Source of the DNA: Massilia sp. R2A-15 | GTDB taxonomy: Bacteria > Pseudomonadota > Gammaproteobacteria > Burkholderiales > Burkholderiaceae_D | Direction of reading: 5' to 3' | DNA length: 64,000 nt | Assembly (NCBI RefSeq): GCF_030704305.1 | Contig: NZ_CP131935.1 | Span: 1,302,001 to 1,366,000, forward strand | Shown here: piece after piece, positions 36,116 to 44,771 of the stretch | Numbering within the stretch: position 1 is the stretch's first letter | Layout of the letters: every line of letters starts with the position of its first letter | The notes under the pieces: generated by a model | Database searches by the model: none | What the model was told of the DNA's origin: nothing | Seen by the model: only the letters and a program-made list of their open reading frames with translations | Program-made: the position numbers and the translations under genes

Positions 36116-37915
36116 TCAAGCGCCCGCGCCGGCCGACTGCGGCGCCGCGAGCGGCAGCAGCAGGGTGAAGCAGGCGCCTTTGCCGGGCGCGCTGCGCAGG
36201 TCGATGCGGCCGCCAAGGATGCCGGTGACGATATTGTGCGCCACGTGCAGGCCCAGGCCGGAACGCCCGGCCCCCATCGTGGTGGTGAAGAAGGGATCGA
36301 ACACGCGCGCCTGCACGTCGGGCGCCATGCCGGCGCCGTCGTCCTCGACCGACACCGCGACTAGCTCGTCGGTGCGCATCGCTGCGGAGATCCTCACCGT
36401 GCCGCCGCGGCCGCCCGCGAAGGCATGCGCGAGGCAGTTTTCGAACATTTCCGTCACCACCTGCGACAGCGGCCCCGGATAGCTGTCCATCTGCAGGCCC
36501 GGTTCCAGCGCCAGGTCGATCCTGGCTCCGGCGCCCTTGGCGGCCACGCGCAGCGGCGCGGCCAGGTCCGACAGCAACTGGGTCAGCGAAAACGCGCGGC
36601 GCTCCAGGCGCGAATGGTCGATGGCGATCTGCTTGAAGCCGGCCACCAGGGTCGCGGCGCGCTTGAGGTTGCGCACCAGCAGGGCGCCCGCCTCGGCGGC
36701 GTCGGCCAGGTAGCGGTCCAGCTCGGAGCGCCGCAGGCCGGTCGTCACGGTGTCGGCCAGCACGCCGGTTTTCTCGGCCAGCGAGGTGGCCACCACCAGG
36801 CTGTTGCCGATCGGCGTGTTCAGTTCGTGGGCGACGCCGGCCACCAGCGCGCCCAGCGCCGCCATCTTGTCGCGCCGTACCAGTTCGCCCTGCGCCAGCG
36901 ACAAGGTGTCGAGCGCGTTTTTCAGCTCGCGATTGACCTGGTCGGTGCGCGCCAGCGCCGCGGTCAGTTCCGCGGTGCGCGCGGCCACCAGTTCCTCCAG
37001 GTGGCCGCGGTGCAGCGTTAGTTCCTCCAGGCGGCGGTTGCGCTGGATCGCGATGCCGGCCAGGTGGGTGGCGATTTCGGCCAGGTGCAGCTCGGCCTCG
37101 GCCGGCGCGCGCACCTCGCGGTAGTACATCGCGAACGAGCCCAGTACGTGCACGCCGTCCGGGGCGATCGGCCGCGACCAGCAGGCACGCAGGCCGTAGG
37201 GCTCGGCCAGCTTGAGGTAGTTGGCCCAACGCGGGTCGGCCTGGATGTCGGGCACGATCACGGTTTTGTTTTCGAACATCGCATCGCCGCAGGAGCCGGC
37301 GTCCGGCCCGATGCGCAGGCCGTCGAGCGATTCCAGGTAGGGCGCGGGCAGGCTGGGACCGGACGCCGGGCGCACCGTGACGCCGTCGGTATCGAGCAGC
37401 AGGACCGAACACAGCACGCCGGGCGACTGCGCCTCGATCAGGTGCACCAGCCGGTCGAACACTTCCTTGAGTGGCGCGTCGCGGGCGATCAGTTCGAGCA
37501 CTTCGCGCTGGCCCTCGCGAAACTGCTCGGCGAGAACGCGTCGCGAAATATCGACCAGGCGCGCGTGGGCCAGGCGCTGGTGTTCGACCGGCAGGCGGAT
37601 CAGCAAGGCTTCGCACGGCACGGGCGCGCCGCCGGCGTGCTTCAGGGTGAGGGGGAACATCTCGCTGTGGCCCTGAAGCGCGCGTGCAATGTGGTGGTCG
37701 AGCAGCGAAGCGGGCGCCTGGCCGTCCGGCTGGATCGGCGCGCACAGCTGCGCAAGCGTCATTTGAAGCAGGCCTGCGCGCGGCACGCCCAGAAGCGCTT
37801 CGGCGCGCGCGTTGGCGTCGGCCAGGCGGCCGCTGTCGAGGTCGAGGAGGACGCTCGGATCGGGCGACTGCACCAGCATCGCGTGATAGTTCACTTCGAG
37901 CGAGTTCAGGTCCAT
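36116..37915 (-). CDS. PAS/GAF sensor histidine kinase
   Basis: The 599-residue soluble kinase starts at ATG 37915 after GAGGAGG. A PAS domain lies at about 5-125, a GAF domain at about 138-290 (RIGPDAGSCGDAMFENKTVI, VLGSFAMYYRE), then a coiled coil (295-345). The HisKA box is ALVAGVAHELNTPIGN with H363, and the ATPase domain follows (EMFENCLAHAF, VEDDGAGM, GLGLHVAHNIV). The GAF domain contains SCG and CWS, so redox or ligand sensing is possible. No response regulator is adjacent. It is 24 bases after the small HMA-domain gene, so the two may be co-transcribed. Confidence 0.9.
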   Translation of the reverse strand: MDLNSLEVNYHAMLVQSPDPSVLLDLDSGRLADANARAEALLGVPRAGLLQMTLAQLCAPIQPDGQAPASLLDHHIARALQGHSEMFPLTLKHAGGAPVPCEALLIRLPVEHQRLAHARLVDISRRVLAEQFREGQREVLELIARDAPLKEVFDRLVHLIEAQSPGVLCSVLLLDTDGVTVRPASGPSLPAPYLESLDGLRIGPDAGSCGDAMFENKTVIVPDIQADPRWANYLKLAEPYGLRACWSRPIAPDGVHVLGSFAMYYREVRAPAEAELHLAEIATHLAGIAIQRNRRLEELTLHRGHLEELVAARTAELTAALARTDQVNRELKNALDTLSLAQGELVRRDKMAALGALVAGVAHELNTPIGNSLVVATSLAEKTGVLADTVTTGLRRSELDRYLADAAEAGALLVRNLKRAATLVAGFKQIAIDHSRLERRAFSLTQLLSDLAAPLRVAAKGAGARIDLALEPGLQMDSYPGPLSQVVTEMFENCLAHAFAGGRGGTVRISAAMRTDELVAVSVEDDGAGMAPDVQARVFDPFFTTTMGAGRSGLGLHVAHNIVTGILGGRIDLRSAPGKGACFTLLLPLAAPQSAGAGA

Positions 37916-37939
37916 GTTCGCCTCCTCGCCGCCAGCAGG

Positions 37940-38137
37940 TCAGGCCGTGGCCGGCGGATATCCTTCTTCGGCCAGGCGCGCGCTCACCGCGGCCGGTTCG
38001 GCCCGCGTGTCGATGGCGGCGGTCTTGCGCTCGACATCGACCTGCACGCGGGCGTCCGGGTCGAGTTCGAGAACGGCCTCGGTGATGGCGCGGGCGCAAT
38101 GGCCGCAGCTGATGGCGGGAATGCTAAGGGTGAGCAT
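37940..38137 (-). CDS. Heavy-metal-associated (HMA) domain protein, CopZ-like
   Basis: The 65-residue ferredoxin-like protein starts MLTLSIPAISCGHCARAITE, with metal-binding C11 and C14 in a CGHC motif. The rest (VLELDPDARVQVDVERKTAA) is the standard HMA fold. It probably carries copper or a similar soft metal in the cytoplasm. It precedes the PAS/GAF kinase gene by 24 bases, which could link metal status to that kinase; this is inference. Confidence 0.85.
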   Translation of the reverse strand: MLTLSIPAISCGHCARAITEAVLELDPDARVQVDVERKTAAIDTRAEPAAVSARLAEEGYPPATA

Positions 38138-38201
38138 GCAGGTCTCCGGGGATGTCGAAACATCCACTGTACAACAACGGCGCAAACCGTGCGTGCATGG
38201 C

Positions 38202-38239
38202 AAAACGCCGCATTCCTCTTGCAAGGACTGCGGCGTTTT
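38202..38239 (-). terminator. Hairpin terminator downstream of tRNA-Leu
   Basis: AAAACGCCGCA (38202-38212) and TGCGGCGTTTT (38229-38239) form an 11-pair stem ending in T residues on both strands. It begins about 20 bases beyond the 3' end of the first tRNA-Leu gene. Confidence 0.7.
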
Positions 38240-38259
38240 GTGGCTGTTACTGCGGTAGA

Positions 38260-38344
38260 TGGTGCCCACGGAGGGACTCGAACCCCCACACCTTGCGGCA
38301 CATGGACCTGAACCATGCGCGTCTACCAATTCCGCCACGTGGGC
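38260..38344 (-). tRNA. tRNA-Leu (CAG)
   Basis: On the reverse strand the 85-nt gene has acceptor arms GCCCACG and CGTGGGC, discriminator A and an encoded CCA. The anticodon loop reads TTCAGGT, giving CAG, and the T arm contains GGTTCGAGTCC. The long variable arm (TGCCGCAAGGTGT) identifies a class II leucine tRNA. Confidence 0.97.
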
Positions 38345-38454
38345 ACTGATGCTGCAACTACGACTTCAACCAACTCAAACTAAAACGCCGTAACCTGGAC
38401 TGCGATCACGGCGCAATGTACTGCTTTACTGCTGCGGAGATAAATCCGGTAGAG

Positions 38455-38539
38455 TGGTGCCCACGGAGGGACTCGAACCCCCACACCTTGCGGCACATGG
38501 ACCTGAACCATGCGCGTCTACCAATTCCGCCACGTGGGC
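38455..38539 (-). tRNA. tRNA-Leu (CAG), second copy
   Basis: This has the same 85-nt sequence as the copy at 38260-38344, including the CAG anticodon and encoded CCA. The two are separated by 110 bases that differ from their surroundings and contain a weaker stem (CGCCGT 38386-38391 with ACGGCG 38408-38413). It is probably transcribed first in a tandem pair. Confidence 0.97.
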
Positions 38540-38802
38540 ACTGAACTGCTTTACTGCTCGGCGTTGCCGCCGACTTCTGCTATCATACTAGCCTTTGGAG
38601 TTTTGCGCCAGACTAACTTTCGTTACTCCCGGTTCAGTTCCTCAACTTCGTACTCTGCTTTCTTCCGCAGCAACTACCGTCGCCGCGAAAGACCAAAATT
38701 ATAGCGGAACATTTTCAAATGTCAAAGCTCCGGCCGAACAATTTTCGGAGCACGGCACGTTAGGCGATTCTTGGTGGTCTCCGTTACACTACGCATACCG
38801 AC

Positions 38803-41313
38803 GTGTCAATCCAATCACTGTGCCGGTTCATTCGCCGGCATACCGCACGCACAGTCAAAAACAATATAGAAACCGATTTGAACCAAGCTACCCACACTAT
38901 TCCCAGCCGCGAGGAAATTCTCGGCATCTTCCGCGATACCCAGTCTGCGCTCGACGTTGCAGCCCTGGCGCGCGTCCTCAAAGTGGACGAGGACGCGGTG
39001 CACGTGCTGACGCGCCGCCTCAACGCCATGCAGCGCGACGGCCAGATCGTCGTCGACAATACAGGACACTTCGCGCTGGCCGACCACTCCGGCTTCGTGG
39101 CCGGCAAAGTCAGCGCGCACCGCGACGGCTTCGGCTTCGTCATTCCGGACGAGCCGGGCGAAGACCTGTTCCTGTCCGATAAAGAGATGCAGAAAGTGCT
39201 GCATGGCGACCGCGTGCTGGCCAAGGTGACCGGCACCGACCGCCGCGGGCGCCAGGAAGGCACAATCGTCGAAGTGGTCGAGCGCGCCAACAGCCACGTG
39301 ATCGGCCGCCTGCTCAACGAGAACGGCGTGTGGGTGATCGCCCCTGAAGACAAGCGCATCGGCCAGGACATCCTGGTGGCCGGCTCGCCGGGCAAGGCCA
39401 AGGCAGGGCAGATCGTCAGCGTCGAACTGGTCGAGCAGCCGTCGCGCTTCAAGCAGCCGACCGGCCGCATCGTCGAGGTGCTCGGCGACCTGGACGACCC
39501 CGGCATGGAAATCGAAATCGCCGTGCGCAAGTTCGGCGTGCCGCACATCTTCTCGGACGCCGCATTGAAGCAGGCGGCCAAGCTGCCGGCCGAAGTGCGC
39601 GACGCCGACCTGGCCGACCGCGTGGACCTGCGCGACGTGCCGCTGGTGACCATCGACGGCGAGGACGCGCGCGACTTCGACGATGCGGTGTACTGCGAGC
39701 CGGTCAAAGTCGGCAACGAGAACTGCTTCCGCCTGCTGGTGGCGATTGCGGACGTCAGTCATTATGTGAAGCCGAACGATGCGCTCGACGTCGATGCGCT
39801 CGAGCGCAGTACCTCGGTGTACTTCCCGCGCCGCGTGATCCCGATGCTCCCGGAAAAACTGTCGAACGGCCTGTGCTCGCTGAACCCGGCGGTCGACCGC
39901 CTGACGCTGGTGTGCGACATGGTCGTGTCTTCAAGCGGCGAAGTGACGGCCTACCAGTTCTACCCGGCCGTGATCCACTCGGCCGCGCGCCTGACGTACA
40001 ACGAAGTGGCCGACATCCTCGGCAACACCGGCGGCCCGGAAGCCCAGCGCCGTCCGGCCATCGTGCCGCACCTGCTGAACCTGAACGACGTCTATCACGC
40101 GCTGCACAAGGCGCGCCAGGCGCGCGGCGCGATCGACTTCGAGACCACCGAGACCTACATCGTCTGCAACGCGCTGGGCAAGATCGAGAAGATCATCCCG
40201 CGCACCCGCAACGACGCGCACAAGCTGATCGAAGAGTGCATGTTGTCGGCCAACGTCTGCGCGGCCGACCTGCTGATTCGCCACAAGCATCCGGGCACCT
40301 ACCGCATCCACGCGTCGCCGACCGAAGAGAAGCTGAACCAGGTGCGCACCTTCCTCAAGCAGGTCGGTCTGAACCTGGGCGGCGGCGACAAGCCCACGGC
40401 CAACGACTACGCCGTGTTGATGAAGCAGGTGAAGGAACGTCCCGACGCGGCGCTGCTGCAGACCATGCTGCTGCGCTCGATGCAGCAGGCGGTCTACAGC
40501 CCGGACAACATCGGCCACTTCGGCCTGGCGTACGAGGCGTATGCCCACTTCACCAGCCCGATCCGCCGCTATCCGGACTTGCTGACGCACCGCGCCATCA
40601 AGGCGATCCTGCTGTCGAAGAAGTACGACCCGAAGGGCATCGAGCTGGCTGGTTTGAATACCACCGTGTCGAACGCAACGCGCAAGAAGCAGGCCAAGGA
40701 AAAGGCGGCCGGCACCCACAAGCAGGAGAAAGACCTGACGATCTGGGACGCGCTGGGCGTGCACTGCTCGGCCAACGAGCGCCGCGCCGATGAAGCCTCG
40801 CGCGACGTCGAGGCATGGCTCAAGTGCTACTTCATCAAAGACAAACTGGGTGAGGAATTCACCGGCGTGGTGTCGGGCGTGACCACCTTCGGTATCTTCG
40901 TGCAGCTCGATGCGCTGTACGTCGAAGGCCTGGTGCACATCACCGAGCTGGGCACCGATTTCTTCCAGTACGACGACGCGCGCCATGAGCTGCGCGGCGA
41001 GCGCACCGGCAAGCGTTATCAACTGACCGACCGCGTTACCGTGAAGGTGGCCCGCGTGGACCTGGAGGCGCGCAAGATCGACCTGGTGCTCGCCGACGGC
41101 GCGCGCGAGGTTGACGGCAGCGGTATGCCCAAGAGCAGCGCAGCCAAGGCGCTGGAAGCGAAGCCGGCCAAGTCGCGCAAGCCGAAGGCCGACACCGCAT
41201 CGCGCTACGAGTTGGACGAGAGCGTCGACGCCGCTGCGCCGGTCAAGCGTGCCAAGCGCAGCGCCGCCAAAGAAGAGAAACCAGTTACCAAGACCAGCAG
41301 GAAGAAGCGATAA
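38803..41313 (+). CDS. rnr: Ribonuclease R
   Basis: The 836-residue 3'-5' exoribonuclease starts here at GTG 38803; TTG 38878 (LNQATHTIPSREEILG), giving 811 residues, is an equally credible start because conservation begins there and neither has a good ribosome site. The domains are an N-terminal helix-turn-helix (EEILGIFRDTQSALDVAALAR), two cold-shock domains, the RNB catalytic domain with IDGEDARDFDDAVYCE (metal-binding Asp cluster) and an S1 domain (FTGVVSGVTTFGIFVQLD). A Lys/Ala-rich tail follows. RNase R degrades structured RNA. The rlmB start is three bases after the stop, a common pairing in proteobacteria. Confidence 0.95.
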   Translation: MSIQSLCRFIRRHTARTVKNNIETDLNQATHTIPSREEILGIFRDTQSALDVAALARVLKVDEDAVHVLTRRLNAMQRDGQIVVDNTGHFALADHSGFVAGKVSAHRDGFGFVIPDEPGEDLFLSDKEMQKVLHGDRVLAKVTGTDRRGRQEGTIVEVVERANSHVIGRLLNENGVWVIAPEDKRIGQDILVAGSPGKAKAGQIVSVELVEQPSRFKQPTGRIVEVLGDLDDPGMEIEIAVRKFGVPHIFSDAALKQAAKLPAEVRDADLADRVDLRDVPLVTIDGEDARDFDDAVYCEPVKVGNENCFRLLVAIADVSHYVKPNDALDVDALERSTSVYFPRRVIPMLPEKLSNGLCSLNPAVDRLTLVCDMVVSSSGEVTAYQFYPAVIHSAARLTYNEVADILGNTGGPEAQRRPAIVPHLLNLNDVYHALHKARQARGAIDFETTETYIVCNALGKIEKIIPRTRNDAHKLIEECMLSANVCAADLLIRHKHPGTYRIHASPTEEKLNQVRTFLKQVGLNLGGGDKPTANDYAVLMKQVKERPDAALLQTMLLRSMQQAVYSPDNIGHFGLAYEAYAHFTSPIRRYPDLLTHRAIKAILLSKKYDPKGIELAGLNTTVSNATRKKQAKEKAAGTHKQEKDLTIWDALGVHCSANERRADEASRDVEAWLKCYFIKDKLGEEFTGVVSGVTTFGIFVQLDALYVEGLVHITELGTDFFQYDDARHELRGERTGKRYQLTDRVTVKVARVDLEARKIDLVLADGAREVDGSGMPKSSAAKALEAKPAKSRKPKADTASRYELDESVDAAAPVKRAKRSAAKEEKPVTKTSRKKR

Positions 41314-41316
41314 GCA

Positions 41317-42060
41317 ATGAAGAATAAAATGATTTTCGGGTTCCACGCGGTGACCTCGCGCTTGCGTCACGAGGCGTCGTCGGTGGAAGAGATTTTTGTC
41401 GATGCCGGCCGCGACGACCGCCGCATGAAGGACCTGATCGCCGGCGCCAAGGCGGCCGGCGTGCGCGTGATGCCGGTCGATTCGGCGCGCCTCGACAAGA
41501 TCGTCGGCACCCGCCGCCACCAGGGCGTGATCGCGTTCGCCAGCCAGCTGGCGCTGGCGCGCAATCTGGACGAACTGCTCGATGCGATCGAAGGTCCGCC
41601 GCTGCTGCTGATCCTGGACGGCATCACCGATCCGCACAACCTGGGCGCCTGTCTGCGCGTGGCCGACGGTGTCGGCGCGCACGCGGTGATCGTGCCGAAG
41701 GACCGCGCGGTGGGGCTGAACGCGACCGCCGCGAAGGTGGCGAGCGGCGCCGCCGAGACGGTGCCGTATATCACGGTGACCAACCTGGCGCGCACGATGC
41801 GCGAGCTGAAAGAGCGCGACATCATGTTGATCGGTACGTCGGACGACGCGGAGATTGGCTTGTACCAGGCCGACTTCACCGGCCCGGCGGCGCTGGTGAT
41901 GGGATCGGAAGGCGAGGGCATGCGCCGCCTGACGCGCGAGACCTGCGACGTTCTGGTGAATATTCCGATGTTCGGCTCGGTCGAGAGCCTGAACGTGTCG
42001 GTGGCGTCGGGCGTGTGCCTGTACGAAGCACGCCGCCAGCGTCTGGCGCGCGAAGGCTAG
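41317..42060 (+). CDS. rlmB: 23S rRNA (guanosine-2251-2'-O)-methyltransferase
   Basis: The 247-residue SpoU-family enzyme starts [18 protein letters not shown]. The N-terminal L30e-like domain includes [12 protein letters not shown]. The SPOUT knot region follows, with [19 protein letters not shown] (motif 1, the catalytic Arg), [14 protein letters not shown] (motif 2) and [17 protein letters not shown] (motif 3). It methylates G2251 in the ribosomal P loop with S-adenosylmethionine. Confidence 0.95.
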   Translation: MKNKMIFGFHAVTSRLRHEASSVEEIFVDAGRDDRRMKDLIAGAKAAGVRVMPVDSARLDKIVGTRRHQGVIAFASQLALARNLDELLDAIEGPPLLLILDGITDPHNLGACLRVADGVGAHAVIVPKDRAVGLNATAAKVASGAAETVPYITVTNLARTMRELKERDIMLIGTSDDAEIGLYQADFTGPAALVMGSEGEGMRRLTRETCDVLVNIPMFGSVESLNVSVASGVCLYEARRQRLAREG

Positions 42061-42070
42061 TGACAAGGCG

Positions 42071-42171
42071 TGTCGTTCCAGCGAAGGCTGGAACCCATGC
42101 TGAGCTCGCAGCACTCCATTGGCCGCGTAGCTGCTGACTCTGTATGGGTTCCAGCCTTCGCTGGAACGACA
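42071..42171. repeat. REP-like element, family B (facing pair)
   Basis: GTTCCAGC-GAAG-GCTGGAAC hairpins occur in TGTCGTTCC...CCCAT (42071-42098) and in inverted orientation (42144-42171), separated by about 45 bases. The unit follows rlmB by ten bases. Related hairpins with different pairing bases are in the tilS gene at 54494-54672. Confidence 0.85.
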
Positions 42172-42186
42172 ATCGTTTATTCAGAA

Positions 42187-42208
42187 ATTATGCAAGATCT
42201 CGCATAAT
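42187..42208. repeat. Short palindrome ATTATGC/GCATAAT
   Basis: ATTATGC and GCATAAT flank AAGATCTC. The sequence TTATGCAAGAT is shared with the palindrome at 35190-35209. Each lies within about 20 bases of a REP-like hairpin. It lies about 90 bases upstream of cysE. Confidence 0.6.
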
Positions 42209-42296
42209 TAGGCATATCCCCCGAATTGACCCCCCGTAAGCAGCCCGTTGGCGAATGCGCTAACATGGCGCATTGCAACTGTCTGTCCCCTCTCGA

Positions 42297-43034
42297 ATGT
42301 TTCCCAATCTTACTGACGATATCAAGAGCATCATCGAACGCGACCCCGCGGCCCGCAACGGCTTCGAGGTGTTCACTTGCTATCCCGGTTTCCAGGCGAT
42401 CGTCATGCACCGCTGGGCCCACGCCTGCTGGATCAATCAGCTCAAGTGGCTCGGCCGCTTCATCTCGTACGTAGCGCGCGTCATCACCGGCATCGAGATC
42501 CATCCCGGCGCCACCATCGGCCGCCGCGTCTTCATCGACCACGGCTTCGGCGTGGTGATCGGCGAGACCGCCATCGTCGGCGACGACTGCACCATCTACC
42601 AGGGCGTAACCCTCGGCGGCACCTCGCTCACCTCCGGCACCAAGCGCCATCCGACGCTCGAGCGCGGCGTGATCGTCGGCGCCGGCGCACAGGTGCTCGG
42701 CTCGTTCACGGTTGGCGAGTACGCCAAGGTCGGCTCGAACGCGGTGGTGGTCAAGCCTGTCCCGGCCGGCGCCACCGCGGTCGGCAACCCGGCCCACATC
42801 GTCAAGAAGGATGTCGACAGCCGCAGCGCGCAGCTGTTCGCCGCGTATGGCGTCACGCCCAACGGCGACGATCCGCTGTCGAAGGCGCTGCACGGCCTGA
42901 TCAACCACGCCGCCCGCCAGGACGAGCAGATCGAACGCATGATGGCGACCATGAAGGCGGCTGGACTATGCTGCCCGAGCATGCCCGAGGGTGATAAACT
43001 CGACACCCTGCAGCTGAACAAGCTGGTTGACTGA
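42297..43034 (+). CDS. cysE: Serine O-acetyltransferase
   Basis: The 245-residue enzyme starts MFPNLTDDIKSIIERDPAA. The short N-terminal helical domain and the left-handed beta-helix with IEIHPGATIGRRVFIDHGFG and IYQGVTLGGTS match the short CysE type, with the catalytic His/Asp in the FIDHG region. The C-terminal tail includes MPEGDKLDTLQLNKLVD. It makes O-acetylserine from serine and acetyl-CoA for cysteine synthesis. The upstream start region lacks a good ribosome site. Confidence 0.93.
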   Translation: MFPNLTDDIKSIIERDPAARNGFEVFTCYPGFQAIVMHRWAHACWINQLKWLGRFISYVARVITGIEIHPGATIGRRVFIDHGFGVVIGETAIVGDDCTIYQGVTLGGTSLTSGTKRHPTLERGVIVGAGAQVLGSFTVGEYAKVGSNAVVVKPVPAGATAVGNPAHIVKKDVDSRSAQLFAAYGVTPNGDDPLSKALHGLINHAARQDEQIERMMATMKAAGLCCPSMPEGDKLDTLQLNKLVD

Positions 43035-43044
43035 GGATTCCCGC

Positions 43045-43719
43045 ATGACCACTGAAAACGCCGCCGACGGCGCGGCCCTGCTCGACCCGTTCGAGGTCCG
43101 CGTGCTGGCCGTGCTGGCCGAAAAAGAGGCGCTCACGCCCGATAATTATCCGCTGTCGCTGAACACGCTGACCAACGGCTGCAACCAGCTGTCGAGCCGC
43201 GATCCGGTGATGCAGCTGTCGGAAGAAACCGTGGCCGATGTGCTGCAGCGGCTCATGCAGCGCAAGTTCGTCAACGGCATCACGCAGGCGGGCGCGCGCG
43301 TGACCAAGTACGAGCACCGCATGCGCATCAAGTGGACGCTCGAGCAGGACAAGCTGGCGGTGCTGACCATCCTGATGCTGCGCGGCCTGCAGACCGCGGG
43401 CGAGATCCGCACGCGCAGCGGACGCCTGCACGAATTCAAATCGGTGGCCGATGTGGAGAGCTGCCTGCAGTTCTTGATCGACAAATATCCGCCGCTGGTG
43501 GCGCGCCTGCCGCTGGCGCCCGGCACCAAGGAGCCGCGCTACGGCCACCTGCTGTCGGGGGATGCGGCGCTGGCGCAGCAGGAGTCGGCGTTCGGATCGG
43601 TGTCGGCGCCGGCGCAGGGCAGCAGGGTGGCGCAGCTGGAGCAGGAAGTCGCCTCGCTGCGCAGCGAGGTCGACGACCTGAAGGCGCAGTTCGACGCGTT
43701 CAAAAAACAGTTTGAGTAA
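43045..43719 (+). CDS. yceH: YceH family protein (UPF0502/DUF480)
   Basis: The 224-residue protein starts at ATG 43045 after GAGGA. It contains two winged-helix-like repeats: VRVLAVLAEKEALTPDNYPL with LNTLTNGCNQLSSRDPV, then KLAVLTILMLRGLQTAGEIRTRSGR. The C-terminus is a short coiled coil (VAQLEQEVASLRSEVDDLKA). The family is widespread in proteobacteria, with no firm role. It follows cysE by ten bases. Confidence 0.9.
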   Translation: MTTENAADGAALLDPFEVRVLAVLAEKEALTPDNYPLSLNTLTNGCNQLSSRDPVMQLSEETVADVLQRLMQRKFVNGITQAGARVTKYEHRMRIKWTLEQDKLAVLTILMLRGLQTAGEIRTRSGRLHEFKSVADVESCLQFLIDKYPPLVARLPLAPGTKEPRYGHLLSGDAALAQQESAFGSVSAPAQGSRVAQLEQEVASLRSEVDDLKAQFDAFKKQFE

Positions 43720-43729
43720 ACGAAAAAAT

Positions 43730-43756
43730 GGGGCCAGGTCCGCAGGACCAGGCCCC
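43730..43756. repeat. REP-like hairpin, family A (copy 4, single)
   Basis: GGGGCC-A-GGTCC-GCA-GGACC-A-GGCCCC is a near-perfect hairpin between the convergent yceH and ABC permease genes. Relative to copy 3, T to C and A to G changes occur on paired positions, keeping the stem. Confidence 0.85.
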
Positions 43757-43778
43757 GATGCTGCAACACTTCCGTTTT

Positions 43779-44771
43779 TTAGCCCTCGTCGCGCCAGCGG
43801 CGCAGGCGCATCGCGGCAAAGATCATCGCAGCACCGACCACCACGCCGATCCACACCTGCGGCTGCGTCAGCGTCATCCACGACTGGGTGAACACGCCGG
43901 CCGCATCGACGCCACGTTCGCTGCTATTGAGCAGCGCATGGGGATCGACTTGTCCGAATGGCAGCCACAGGCCCGGAACTACGCCAGCCAGGGCGCGCAT
44001 GACGATGTTGATGGCGATCCAGTGGACATCGATCTGGGTGTCCAGGTAGCTCGAGGTCATGAAGTTGATCCAGCGCGCCAGCATCAGCCCCAGCAGCGGA
44101 ATGCCGACCGCCCACAGGAACACCTTCGAGCGCGCCCACGCCGATACCATCAGCAGCCAGCCGACGGTCGGGATGGCCCACAGCACGTAGACCGGCAGCA
44201 GTGCGACCAGGCGGAACGGCGCCAGCCAGAACTCGGGGTTCGACAGCACTAACCCGAACAGGCGCAATCCGTTCGCATCGGCCACCATCAGGCCGATCAA
44301 CACCGAGATCAGTGCGGTGGCGGTGCCGATGGCGATCGTGATCAGCGGGGCCACGCACAGCGCGGTGAGCACTTTCGACAGGACCGTCTCCTGGTCCGAC
44401 ACCGGCAGCGATTTCCAGAACAGGATGCTGCGGTCGCGCCGGTCGTCATACAGGGCGGCCAGGCAGTAGAAGAATGCGACAAACGGCAGCACGGCGAACA
44501 GTGGCGCGGCCGCCGCCAGGTAGCTGTTGGCGACGCTATTGGCGATCTGCTCGCGCACATGCAGCGGCAGCGCGCTGATCACGTGCGCCTGGCTGACCAC
44601 GTGGCCGTTGACGATCACGGTGCTGGTGCCGAGTCCATGGGTCAGCGAGCCGTAGGCGATGGTGCCGCCCAGGACGGCCAGCATCACCACCGCGATGATC
44701 GCCGGCGCCCAGAAAAATCCGCCCTTGTGCTCCCAGTACTCGCGGCGGAGCAGCCATTTCATCGTGTTCAT
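43779..44771 (-). CDS. ABC-2 type transporter permease
   Basis: The 330-residue membrane protein begins MNTMKWLLRREYWEHKGGFFW, followed by about six hydrophobic segments (APAIIAVVMLAVLGGTIAYG, APLFAVLPFVAFFYCLAALY, ATALISVLIGLMVA, LVALLPVYVLWAIPTVGWL and others). The DRSILFWKSLPVSDQE motif is typical of ABC-2 permeases. It is coupled to the ATPase gene (ATGA overlap) and lies last in the GntR operon. Substrate unknown; such GntR/YtrA-linked transporters often act in envelope or antimicrobial-peptide response. Confidence 0.87.
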   Translation of the reverse strand: MNTMKWLLRREYWEHKGGFFWAPAIIAVVMLAVLGGTIAYGSLTHGLGTSTVIVNGHVVSQAHVISALPLHVREQIANSVANSYLAAAAPLFAVLPFVAFFYCLAALYDDRRDRSILFWKSLPVSDQETVLSKVLTALCVAPLITIAIGTATALISVLIGLMVADANGLRLFGLVLSNPEFWLAPFRLVALLPVYVLWAIPTVGWLLMVSAWARSKVFLWAVGIPLLGLMLARWINFMTSSYLDTQIDVHWIAINIVMRALAGVVPGLWLPFGQVDPHALLNSSERGVDAAGVFTQSWMTLTQPQVWIGVVVGAAMIFAAMRLRRWRDEG

